Below the pieces are notes generated by a model that worked only from the letters and a program-made list of their open reading frames with translations, made no database searches and was not told the origin of the DNA. Position numbers and translations under genes: made by a program. DNA of 9,365 bases from Polaribacter sp. (GTDB lineage: Bacteria; Bacteroidota; Bacteroidia; Flavobacteriales; Flavobacteriaceae). The stretch is taken from contig DPRC01000151.1 in NCBI GenBank assembly GCA_003537695.1, positions 1,529-10,893 on the forward strand, given 5' to 3'. Shown here piece after piece: positions 1 through 6,767 of this stretch (positions within the stretch are counted from its first letter, which is position 1; each line of letters starts with the position of its first letter).

Positions 1-98
1 TCATACTTTGCAATGTGCATGTCAATTTCTCGGTCATTTCCAACTGTAAATTTTTCTATTTGTTGGTCTATTGTAAATCCTTTGTCCCAAAGTTTCAT
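1..98 (-). CDS. argH: Argininosuccinate lyase, N-terminal fragment (runs off the left edge)
   Basis: This is the start of the enzyme that splits argininosuccinate into arginine and fumarate, the last step of arginine synthesis. Only 32 codons lie in the window. The visible peptide begins MKLWDKGFTID and continues with FTVGNDREIDMHIAKY. That is the typical opening of Bacteroidota ArgH: a K-L-W-x-K-G-F segment, then the V-G-N-D-R-E-x-D stretch before the first long helix. The ATG is at 98-96, preceded by an A-rich segment (AAAATAAAAC) with no Shine-Dalgarno, as is usual in this phylum. It follows argE after an 86-bp gap and is the expected closing gene of the operon. The catalytic regions are outside the window, so the call rests on the N-terminus and on context. 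No frame damage is visible. Confidence 0.85.
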   Translation of the reverse strand, partial: MKLWDKGFTIDQQIEKFTVGNDREIDMHIAKY

Positions 99-125
99 AT
101 GTTTTATTTTAAAATTTAGAGTCCG

Positions 126-141
126 TAAAAAGTACTTTTTA
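126..141. repeat. 16-bp perfect palindrome in the argE-argH gap
   Basis: TAAAAAGTACTTTTTA is its own reverse complement. It lies in the 86-bp gap between the argE stop and the argH start. In RNA it could form a weak 6-bp A-U stem with a GUAC loop, ending in a short U-run. It may be a partial terminator or processing site, a protein-binding site, or chance in AT-rich DNA. Confidence 0.5.
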
Positions 142-184
142 TTGTGGTTTCTAATTGTGATCTCTTTTGTCTGTTTTCTAGTTT

Positions 185-1255
185 TTACTGAACAATTACG
201 CGACTTAACAGCGCGATGTATAGTTGAATTCCTTCTTCAATCTCCTGCAAATAAATAAATTCATCCGCAGAGTGAGACCGTGTGCTATCTCCAGGTCCTA
301 ATTTCAAAGATTGACAACTTAAAACTGCCTGATCAGAGAGTGTCGGAGAACCGTAGGTTTCTCTTCCCAGAGCAATACCTGCGAGCACCAAATCGTGATC
401 GACAGCAATTGCAGAGGAGTTTAAACGCAAGCTTCTTGGCGTAATTTTAGAGCAGGGTGCTTCCTTTTGTAAGAGGGCTGCAATTTCTTTATTGGAATAG
501 GCATCATTTACGCGAACATCTACCACCAAATCAACATGCGCAGGAACCACATTGTGCTGTGCTCCCGCTGATATTTGAGTAACCGTCATTTTTACAGCAC
601 CCAATGCATCAGATATTTTTTCAAACTTAAAATCCTTGAACCATTGTAAAACACCAATACTATTATAAATAGCATTGTTTGTATTTGGATGTGCGGCATG
701 ACTTGGGGTGCCGGCAACGGTAGCGTCAAAAACAACCAAGCCTTTTTCTGCAATTGCCAAATGCATTAAAGTGGGTTCCCCTACAATGGCGACATCGATA
801 TGTGGAAGGATTGGCAACATGCTATTCAATCCGTTTTTACCACTATTTTCTTCCTCAGCGGAGGCTACAATTACGATATTATAGCAAAGATTTTCCGCAG
901 CATAAAAGTTAGTAAAAGTTGCAAGCAATGAGACTAGACATCCACCCGCATCATTGCTTCCTAATCCATATAATTTTCCATCTTCAAAATGTGCTTTAAA
1001 AGGATCCTTGGTATAGGCAGAATTTGGTTTTACGGTATCGTGATGGGAATTTAGCAATAGCGTAGGTTTGCTTTCATCAAAATGTTTATTGGTTGCCCAA
1101 ATATTATTTTTTGTTCTTTGAAAGGGAATGTTATTTTCAAGAAACCAACCGGCAATAAGTACTGCTGTATTTTCTTCTTCTTGCGAAAATGAGGGTGTTT
1201 CAATTAATCTTTTTAAAAGAGAAGTTGCGTTTTCTGTAAGTTTTTTAATATTCAT
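185..1255 (-). CDS. argE: N-acylornithine/N-acylcitrulline deacylase, M20 metallopeptidase family
   Basis: This cytoplasmic di-zinc amidohydrolase removes the acyl group. Because the operon carries an acylornithine carbamoyltransferase, the physiological substrate is probably acylcitrulline rather than acetylornithine (inference). The protein has 356 residues and the M20 motifs in order: H71-x-D73 in NSHHDTV, bridging D102 in GSNDAGG, the catalytic/ligand pair E134-E135 in ASAEEE, E160 in VGEPT, and H328 near the end in RSHSADEF. The dimerisation (lid) domain lies roughly at 165-275. The open frame extends upstream to 1333, but that extension overlaps the end of argB and has no M20 character. 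The ATG at 1255, 1 bp after the argB stop, gives MNIKKLTENA, a normal family start. The tight junction implies co-transcription with argB. ArgE, DapE and CPG2-like enzymes are close relatives, so the arginine assignment leans on context. Confidence 0.88.
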   Translation of the reverse strand: MNIKKLTENATSLLKRLIETPSFSQEEENTAVLIAGWFLENNIPFQRTKNNIWATNKHFDESKPTLLLNSHHDTVKPNSAYTKDPFKAHFEDGKLYGLGSNDAGGCLVSLLATFTNFYAAENLCYNIVIVASAEEENSGKNGLNSMLPILPHIDVAIVGEPTLMHLAIAEKGLVVFDATVAGTPSHAAHPNTNNAIYNSIGVLQWFKDFKFEKISDALGAVKMTVTQISAGAQHNVVPAHVDLVVDVRVNDAYSNKEIAALLQKEAPCSKITPRSLRLNSSAIAVDHDLVLAGIALGRETYGSPTLSDQAVLSCQSLKLGPGDSTRSHSADEFIYLQEIEEGIQLYIALLSRVIVQ

Positions 1256-1256
1256 T

Positions 1257-2033
1257 TTATAAGGTAATGGTTGTGAATTTATCGTTGTCTTTTGAGAGCA
1301 TCCCGGTACTTCCGATATGTACGCGAGAAACACCAGATCTTAAAGCGTCAAAACAGTTGTCTAGCTTTGGTATCATTCCATCAGTAATAACTCCCGTTAT
1401 CAGTAGTTTTTCATAGGTCTTCGCATCAATTTGTTGCACGATAGATGTTTTGTCATTAAAATCTCTTAAAACACCTTCCAATTCAAAACAGTAATAGAGC
1501 GCTGTATCATAGCGTTCGCTCATTCCAATTGCAACCTGACTGGCCACTGTATCTGCATTTGTATTTAAAAGTTGTCCATTTCCATCATGCGTAATTGCGC
1601 AGAATACGGGGGTAAGGTCCGCTGTAATTAACTTGTTAATCACATTGGAATTTACTGCTTTTACATCGCCCACAAAACCGAAGTCTATCTTAGTTACCGG
1701 TCTTTTTTCAGCGCGTATGCTGTTCGCATCTGCACCAGTTAATCCAATGGCGTCAATTTGAAAAGCTTGCAGTTTAGCAACGATTTTTTTATTTACCAAT
1801 CCTCCATAAACCATCGTAATAACTTCTAGATTTTCGGCATCCGTAATGCGCCTTCCTGCTATTATTTTGGATACTATTCCTAGTTTTGAAGCCAATAGTG
1901 TGGCATGTTTTCCACCTCCGTGGATTAAGATTTTTTTTCCTTCTAAAGCAGAAAATAATGTAAGAAAGGCATGCAAAGAAGTTTCATCTCCAATAATGTT
2001 TCCTCCGATTTTTATGATTGATAATTTTTCCAT
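1257..2033 (-). CDS. argB: N-acylglutamate kinase (acetyl- or succinylglutamate kinase)
   Basis: This amino-acid kinase family enzyme phosphorylates the gamma-carboxyl of N-acylglutamate, the second pathway step. The protein has 258 residues, normal for ArgB. Visible motifs are the N-terminal KIGGN (K8 to N12), HGGGK at 38-42, R61-R62, GADANSIRAEKRP from about 100, the acylglutamate-binding NTNADT at 157-162, and DGMIPKLDN at 218-226, which carries the nucleotide-site lysine K223. There is no N-terminal extension of the kind linked to arginine-inhibited hexameric enzymes, so strong feedback inhibition by arginine is less likely (inference from family knowledge). It starts 82 bp after the argF' stop, one of the operon's two long gaps, and ends 1 bp before argE. 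In Bacteroides the equivalent enzyme works on succinylglutamate. The acyl group used here cannot be read from the sequence. Confidence 0.92.
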   Translation of the reverse strand: MEKLSIIKIGGNIIGDETSLHAFLTLFSALEGKKILIHGGGKHATLLASKLGIVSKIIAGRRITDAENLEVITMVYGGLVNKKIVAKLQAFQIDAIGLTGADANSIRAEKRPVTKIDFGFVGDVKAVNSNVINKLITADLTPVFCAITHDGNGQLLNTNADTVASQVAIGMSERYDTALYYCFELEGVLRDFNDKTSIVQQIDAKTYEKLLITGVITDGMIPKLDNCFDALRSGVSRVHIGSTGMLSKDNDKFTTITL

Positions 2034-2090
2034 TTTATGTATTCTTATTTATGAGCAAGAATGATGATGAAATCTTTTTAAGAACTGAAA

Positions 2091-2114
2091 GATTGCTTCG
2101 TTTCTCGCAAGGAC
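2091..2114 (-). repeat. Fragment of a dispersed intergenic repeat (TTGCGAG...CGAAGCAATC type)
   Basis: On the minus strand, in the argF'-argB gap, the sequence reads GTCCTTGCGAG followed by AAACGAAGCAATC. It closely resembles one arm of a palindromic intergenic repeat seen in many bacteria, including Bacteroidota, whose arms read about GTCATTGCGAG...CGAAGCAATC. The fragment can itself fold through TTGC/GCAA ends. The second arm was not found next to it, so it looks like a solo or degraded copy. The resemblance is judged from memory of such elements. Confidence 0.55.
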
Positions 2115-2115
2115 A

Positions 2116-3054
2116 TTATAAACTTTCTAAAACTTTTTTTAAAACCAATTGAGCAGCATAGGTTCTGTTATTTGCTTGTTCAAGAACTAAAGAACAATCG
2201 CTGTCTAACACCGCGTCCTCCGCCACCACATTTCTTCTTACAGGAAGGCAATGCATAAATTTAGCATTTCCTAACTTTTCTTTTGTGAGCATCCAGTTAG
2301 TATCGGTTTTTAATATTTTTCCATAGTCTTCATAAGAACTCCAATTTTTTGTGTAGATAAAATCAGCATCTTTAAAGGCATCTACCTGGTTGTAAGAAAC
2401 AGGTGTTTCTTTCGTAATTTCTGTGTTTAAATTATAACCTTCAGGATTGGTTATTATAAATTCTACATCCATCTTATGCATTGCTTGCACAAAACTATTG
2501 GCTACGGCATGTGGCAATGCTTTTATATGTGGTGCCCAACTTAAGACTACTTTCGGTCTTTTTTTAGTGCTGTTTTCAGAAATAGTAATGGCATCTGTGA
2601 ACCCTTGTAAAGGGTGCTCTGTTGCGCTTTCCATACTAATAACAGGTACGGAAGCAAATTGAATAAAAGATTGTAAAACCTGTTCTGCCTCGTCTTGTTC
2701 TTTATCTTTTAAAGAAGGGAAAGCTCGTACGGCAATAATATCACAATATTGAGAAATCACAGCGGCAGCCTCTTTTATATGTTCCGCGGTATCGCCATTC
2801 ATTATTGTTCCATCTTCAAATTCAATACCCCAGGCATCTCCCGAAACATTCATAACAATTGGGTCCATTCCCAAATTTAATGCTGCTTTTTGTGTGCTTA
2901 AACGGGTGCGCAGGCTTGCGTTAAAGAAGAGCAACCCTAATGTTTTATGTTTCCCGAGGTTGTTATGCTTTAATGGACTTGCCTTTATCTCTTTGGCTTC
3001 TTCAATCCAGGAAAGCATATGGTCAATGTCGTTTATAGAGGTGTACTTTTTCAT
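2116..3054 (-). CDS. argF': N-acylornithine carbamoyltransferase (probably N-succinylornithine carbamoyltransferase)
   Basis: The enzyme transfers the carbamoyl group from carbamoyl phosphate to N-acylornithine, giving N-acylcitrulline. The protein has 312 residues. The carbamoyl-phosphate loop is SLRTR at 47-51, where ordinary ornithine enzymes have STRTR; SLRTRLSTQKAALNLGM is characteristic of the acetyl/succinyl-ornithine subgroup. W75 in the 80s loop, HPLQ at 147-150 and MHCLPVRRN at 267-275 complete the active site. Residue 90, in MNGDTAEH, is Ala. In the Xanthomonas acetylornithine enzyme the matching residue is Glu92, and in the Bacteroides fragilis succinylornithine enzyme it is Pro90. 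A non-Glu residue favours succinyl or another bulkier acyl group (inference). It sits 2 bp after the proB stop. It is clearly not aspartate carbamoyltransferase, because the arg neighbours and subgroup motifs agree. Confidence 0.93.
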   Translation of the reverse strand: MKKYTSINDIDHMLSWIEEAKEIKASPLKHNNLGKHKTLGLLFFNASLRTRLSTQKAALNLGMDPIVMNVSGDAWGIEFEDGTIMNGDTAEHIKEAAAVISQYCDIIAVRAFPSLKDKEQDEAEQVLQSFIQFASVPVISMESATEHPLQGFTDAITISENSTKKRPKVVLSWAPHIKALPHAVANSFVQAMHKMDVEFIITNPEGYNLNTEITKETPVSYNQVDAFKDADFIYTKNWSSYEDYGKILKTDTNWMLTKEKLGNAKFMHCLPVRRNVVAEDAVLDSDCSLVLEQANNRTYAAQLVLKKVLESL

Positions 3055-3056
3055 TG

Positions 3057-3821
3057 TTATTTTATTTTTGTGAATGGAACTTTGTTTTCTAAAGCATTTG
3101 TAATAAAATTATCTTCCAATCCATTTACAATCCATGTTTCTATCTTGGCATTTCTACTTAAAGAGACCGCTTCAATTTTAGATTTCATTCCTCCACTTCC
3201 GTGGGAAGATCTAGAACGAACAACTTCATTTTTTAAAGCATCAAAATCACCTACTTCTAAAATAGTTTGAGGATGCTTGTCTTGGAAAGATTCTTTGGTG
3301 TAAATACCATGTGTATTGGTAGCGATTATTAAAAGGTCGACCTCTAATAAAACAGCCGTTAAAGCAGCTAATTTATCATTGTCGCCAAACTGAATTTCAT
3401 CAGTAGCAACGGTATCATTTTCATTGATAATCGGAATGTAATTATTGTGCGCCAAAACATTAATAGTATTTACAATATTCGTTTTACTTTCGGATTTCTT
3501 AAAATCGGAATAGGAGAGGAGGCACTGAGAACTTAACAAGCCATATTCTCTAAAAATTTCTTGATAAATGCGCATTAAATGAGGTTGTCCGATAGATGCC
3601 AATGCTTGTTTTACAAAAACCTCCGATTGTTTACTTTCTAATTTGACAAACTGTTTTGCTACAGCAATAGCACCAGAACTGACAATAACAAATTCACAGG
3701 AGTCTTTGAGTTTTGCAATTTGATTCGCAATGTCCTCAATTTTCCCCCGAGAGATATTATCCGTTTCCTTTGTTAGTGTATTTGAACCTACTTTTAATAA
3801 AATCCGTTTCTTTTTCTGCAT
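3057..3821 (-). CDS. proB: Glutamate 5-kinase, short form without PUA domain
   Basis: This enzyme phosphorylates the gamma-carboxyl of free glutamate, the first step of proline synthesis. The 254 residues cover just the amino-acid kinase domain: KVGSNTLT at 10-17, VSSGAIA at 47-53, KQALASIGQP at 71-80, NENDTV at 133-138, FGDND at 145-149, TNTHGIYT at 169-176, and the nucleotide-site GSGGMKSK at 208-215. The roughly 100-residue C-terminal PUA domain of E. coli ProB is absent. The stop comes at the natural end of the kinase fold, so this is a short form rather than a truncation. Spacing is 6 bp from argD and 2 bp to argF', so it is inside the operon. The partner reductase gene proA is not beside it. 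It might be confused with argB, but the NENDTV, FGDND and GSGGM motifs are diagnostic of glutamate 5-kinase. Confidence 0.92.
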   Translation of the reverse strand: MQKKKRILLKVGSNTLTKETDNISRGKIEDIANQIAKLKDSCEFVIVSSGAIAVAKQFVKLESKQSEVFVKQALASIGQPHLMRIYQEIFREYGLLSSQCLLSYSDFKKSESKTNIVNTINVLAHNNYIPIINENDTVATDEIQFGDNDKLAALTAVLLEVDLLIIATNTHGIYTKESFQDKHPQTILEVGDFDALKNEVVRSRSSHGSGGMKSKIEAVSLSRNAKIETWIVNGLEDNFITNALENKVPFTKIK

Positions 3822-3827
3822 ATTATT

Positions 3828-4979
3828 TTATTTGACCATTTTTGGAAACAGACCGTCAAGGGCAGCGGACAGCGCTTCAAAGAATAGATTAATGTGACCT
3901 TTATTTATATTTAATGGGGGTAAAATTCGCAGCACTTTTTTATTAGAAGCACCTCCGGTAAAAATATGATGTTCGTAAATTAATTTTTTTCTCAAATCGG
4001 CAACTTCAAAATCAAATTCCAAACCAAGCATTAATCCTTTTCCTTTAATTTTCTTTACTTGTGGAATCGTCTTTGCAATTTTGACAAAGTAGGCAGACAT
4101 CTTAGTAGCGTTATCCATTAGGTGTTCTTCTTCAATGACATTTAAAACAGATAAGCCTGCCACGCAAGCGAGATGATTTCCACCAAAAGTAGTTCCTAGC
4201 ATTCCGTATTTAGCTTCAATTGAAGGATGGATTAAAATTCCGCCAATTGGAAATCCATTTCCCATTCCTTTCGCAATTGAAATAATATCTGGAGTAAGCT
4301 TGTAATATTGAAAGGCAAAGAATTTTCCTGAACGTCCATAACCCGACTGTACCTCATCTGCAATAAACATCGTATTGTTTTTTTTGCAAAGAACATCCAA
4401 TTGTTCAAAAAATGCTGCATTGGCTTGGTCTAAACCTCCAACACCCTGAATAAACTCTACAATCACTGCACAGACATCTCCTTTTTCAAGTTCTGTTTGT
4501 ACACTAGCAATATCATTTAATTCTAAAATAGTAACTTCTTGTTGTGCGTTTATAGGAGCAATAATAGCAGCATTATCAGTTGCCGCTACTGCAGCAGAGG
4601 TTCTGCCATGGAATCCATTTTTAAAAGCAATTACTCTTGATTTATTCGTTTTAAAAGAAGCTAGTTTTAAGGCATTTTCATTTGCTTCAGCACCGGAATT
4701 GCATAAAAACAGTTCGTAGTCTTTGCATCCTGATACCGCTTCAATTTTATCGGATAATTCTTCCTGCAAAGGATTCTGAACTGCATTAGAATAGAAACCT
4801 AATTTTGCAACTTGACGGGTAATTGCTGCGACATACTTAGGATGTGAGTGCCCTATAGAGATCACTGCATGACCCCCATATAAATCTAAATATGCTGCAT
4901 TGTTTTTGTCATATACATAGATTCCTTTTGCGGATACAGGGGTAACTTCATACAAGGGATAGACATTAAATAAAGACAT
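3828..4979 (-). CDS. argD: N-acylornithine aminotransferase (class III, PLP-dependent)
   Basis: The enzyme interconverts N-acylglutamate semialdehyde and N-acylornithine, with glutamate as amino donor. The protein has 383 residues of aminotransferase class III. PLP-binding and active-site motifs are NSGAEAN at 94-100, FHGRT at 123-127, D208 in ADEVQSGYGRSG, the Schiff-base lysine K237 in SIAKGMGNGFPIGG, and TTFGGN at 263-268 for the phosphate of the facing subunit. The N-terminal DLYGGHAVISIGHSHP stretch is typical of ArgD. It lies 3 bp after proC and 6 bp before proB. Ornithine aminotransferase (RocD) is a close relative and Bacteroidota copies are sometimes labelled so. Position between argC and argF' favours the biosynthetic role. 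One protein could also supply or drain proline intermediates, which would link it to its neighbours proC and proB, but that is speculation. Confidence 0.9.
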   Translation of the reverse strand: MSLFNVYPLYEVTPVSAKGIYVYDKNNAAYLDLYGGHAVISIGHSHPKYVAAITRQVAKLGFYSNAVQNPLQEELSDKIEAVSGCKDYELFLCNSGAEANENALKLASFKTNKSRVIAFKNGFHGRTSAAVAATDNAAIIAPINAQQEVTILELNDIASVQTELEKGDVCAVIVEFIQGVGGLDQANAAFFEQLDVLCKKNNTMFIADEVQSGYGRSGKFFAFQYYKLTPDIISIAKGMGNGFPIGGILIHPSIEAKYGMLGTTFGGNHLACVAGLSVLNVIEEEHLMDNATKMSAYFVKIAKTIPQVKKIKGKGLMLGLEFDFEVADLRKKLIYEHHIFTGGASNKKVLRILPPLNINKGHINLFFEALSAALDGLFPKMVK

Positions 4980-4982
4980 GTG

Positions 4983-5774
4983 TTAGTTTTTTATTTGGTT
5001 AATTTTATCAAAAGAGGTGCAGATTCCTTTGATCAGTGAAGAACTTAAGCCTTGGTGTTCCATTTCATTCAAGCCTTCAATAGTGCAACCTCCAGGGGTA
5101 GTTACGCGGTCTATTTCGGCTTCTGGATGATTTCCAGATTCTTTCAGTAGGCTGGCAGCTCCAAAACAAGTTTGCATGGCTAATGCATGTGCTTCGTGTG
5201 CTTCAAAGCCCAACTGAATGGCTCCTTGGGTAGTTGCTCTAATCAATCGCATCCAAAAAGCGATACCACTTGCACAGATTACCGTAGCTGCTTGCAACTG
5301 TTCCTCAGGGATTTCTAATGTATTTCCCAAACTATTAAAAATGGTTTTAGCCAATGCTACTTTCTCTTTTCCACTGGTGTTTGCAGAAATACAAGTCATA
5401 GATTGTCCAACGGCAGCGGCAGTGTTTGGCATTGCCCGAATAATAGCGGTGGTATTTCCAACAACACTCGCTATTTTAGCAATAGAAAAACCGGTAATCA
5501 CGGAGATTAAAATATGTGTATTTTGGAGCATAGGTTGCAGTGCTATAAGAATGTGCTCCATGTGCTTCGGTTGCACTGCGAAAATTAATATATCAGAATT
5601 TTTAATGGCTTCTTGATTGTCAGAAGTCAAAATAACTTCCTTGTAATCACTAAAATTTTGAAGTGTATTTGTGTTTCTTTTTGTTAAATACAATGTGCTA
5701 ACGACCTGGTTTTTTAACAAACCTTTTGCGATCGATTGTCCTAAACTTCCGGCTCCAATAATTGCTACTTTCAT
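4983..5774 (-). CDS. proC: Pyrroline-5-carboxylate reductase
   Basis: The enzyme reduces 1-pyrroline-5-carboxylate to proline with NAD(P)H, the last step of proline synthesis. The protein has 263 residues, normal for ProC. The N-terminal Rossmann fold opens with GAGSLG at 7-12. AVQPK at 66-70 and RAMPNTAAAVG at 113-123 follow, both family signatures. The helical dimerisation domain carries DRVTTPGGCTIEGL at 222-235, the P5C reductase signature. It starts 13 bp after the argC stop and ends 3 bp before argD, so it is embedded in the arginine operon. Together with proB it puts two proline enzymes on the arginine transcript. No missing residues were noticed. The alternative of a generic NAD-binding dehydrogenase is unlikely, given both signatures. 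Confidence 0.93.
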   Translation of the reverse strand: MKVAIIGAGSLGQSIAKGLLKNQVVSTLYLTKRNTNTLQNFSDYKEVILTSDNQEAIKNSDILIFAVQPKHMEHILIALQPMLQNTHILISVITGFSIAKIASVVGNTTAIIRAMPNTAAAVGQSMTCISANTSGKEKVALAKTIFNSLGNTLEIPEEQLQAATVICASGIAFWMRLIRATTQGAIQLGFEAHEAHALAMQTCFGAASLLKESGNHPEAEIDRVTTPGGCTIEGLNEMEHQGLSSSLIKGICTSFDKINQIKN

Positions 5775-5787
5775 ATTCGTTTCGGTT

Positions 5788-6765
5788 TTAAAAATAATTA
5801 GCTTTTAAATTCAGTCCTAAAGTTTCTTCAAAGCCAAACATTAAATTCATGTTTTGAACTGCCTGTCCAGAAGCTCCTTTCAAAAGATTATCGAGGATAC
5901 TTGTAATTAGGAGTTTGTTTCCATGTTTCGCTAAGTGAAGGACACATTTATTGGTGTTCACAACCTGTTTCATATGCACATCATTTTCGGAGATAAAGGT
6001 AAAAGGGGCATCTTTATAATAGGTTTGGTATTTTTTAGTTGCCATTTCAAGACTTCCTTCAAACTTTGTATATGTAGTAGCGAAGATGCCTCTAGAAAAG
6101 TTACCTCTGTTTGGCATAAAGTTTATTTCTGCATTAAAATTTGATTGAAGCTGTTGTATCGTTTGATGTATTTCGCCCAAATGTTGATGTTTAAAAGCTT
6201 TGTAGTGTGTAAAATTATTATCTCTCCAAGTAAAGTGTGTGGTTTTAGATATGGAAGTCCCTGCGCCGGTAGCGCCAGTAACCGCATTTATGTGCACATC
6301 ATTGTTTAACAATTTGTTGGCAGCTAGCGGTAAAATTGCCAACTGCAAGGCAGTTGCAAAACAACCAGGGTTTGCAATATAGCTTGCTTCTTTTATTTTA
6401 TTTTTTTGTAATTCTGGCAAACCGTATACAAACTTTTTCCCTTCGAAATTTTGATCGGCAGCCAATCTAAAATCATTACTTAAATCGATGATTTTTGTGT
6501 TTTTCGAGAAGGAGTTCTTCTGAAGAAATGTAGTTGAATTTCCGTGACCTAAACATAAAAATAATACGTCTACAGTCGCATTAATTTCATTGGTAAAGAT
6601 CATTTCAGTACTCCCAATTAAATCTTGATGTATCTGGTATATTTTATTGCCAGCATTCGAGGTGCTGTATACAAAATCGATGTTTGTTTTTGAGTGGTTT
6701 AGCAACAACCGTATCAATTCTCCCGCAGTATATCCTGCACCCCCTATAATTCCTACTGTTAACAT
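5788..6765 (-). CDS. argC: N-acyl-gamma-glutamyl-phosphate reductase
   Basis: The enzyme reduces N-acylglutamyl phosphate to the semialdehyde using NADPH, the third pathway step. With the ATG at 6765 the protein has 325 residues. It opens MLTVGIIGGAGYTAGEL (dinucleotide-binding loop), with catalytic C135 in NPGCFAT, the TGATGAGTS loop at 163-171, and active-site His around 193-195 in KHQHLGEI. The frame stays open up to 6846, but that 27-residue extension overlaps argG, is basic and low in hydrophobic residues, and has no family counterpart. The 6765 start lies 2 bp after the argG stop and puts the Rossmann strand at the N-terminus, as expected. It precedes proC by 13 bp. Aspartate-semialdehyde dehydrogenase is the nearest alternative, but GGAGYTAGEL and NPGCFAT are ArgC hallmarks. 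Confidence 0.94.
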   Translation of the reverse strand: MLTVGIIGGAGYTAGELIRLLLNHSKTNIDFVYSTSNAGNKIYQIHQDLIGSTEMIFTNEINATVDVLFLCLGHGNSTTFLQKNSFSKNTKIIDLSNDFRLAADQNFEGKKFVYGLPELQKNKIKEASYIANPGCFATALQLAILPLAANKLLNNDVHINAVTGATGAGTSISKTTHFTWRDNNFTHYKAFKHQHLGEIHQTIQQLQSNFNAEINFMPNRGNFSRGIFATTYTKFEGSLEMATKKYQTYYKDAPFTFISENDVHMKQVVNTNKCVLHLAKHGNKLLITSILDNLLKGASGQAVQNMNLMFGFEETLGLNLKANYF

Positions 6766-6767
6766 AT

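Noticed and set aside
13..258. Rightward 81-residue open frame at the left edge
   Set aside because: It lies antisense to argH, the argE-argH gap and the end of argE. It has AT-driven hydrophobic composition and no recognisable domain.
1256..1333. N-terminal extension of argE up to 1333
   Set aside because: It lies entirely within the argB coding end and has no family counterpart. The ATG at 1255 gives the normal ArgE start directly after the argB stop.
5218..5616. Rightward 132-residue open frame antisense to proC
   Set aside because: It is a shadow of proC, which has full P5C-reductase motifs. The antisense translation is only a generic Ile/Ala/Val-rich string.
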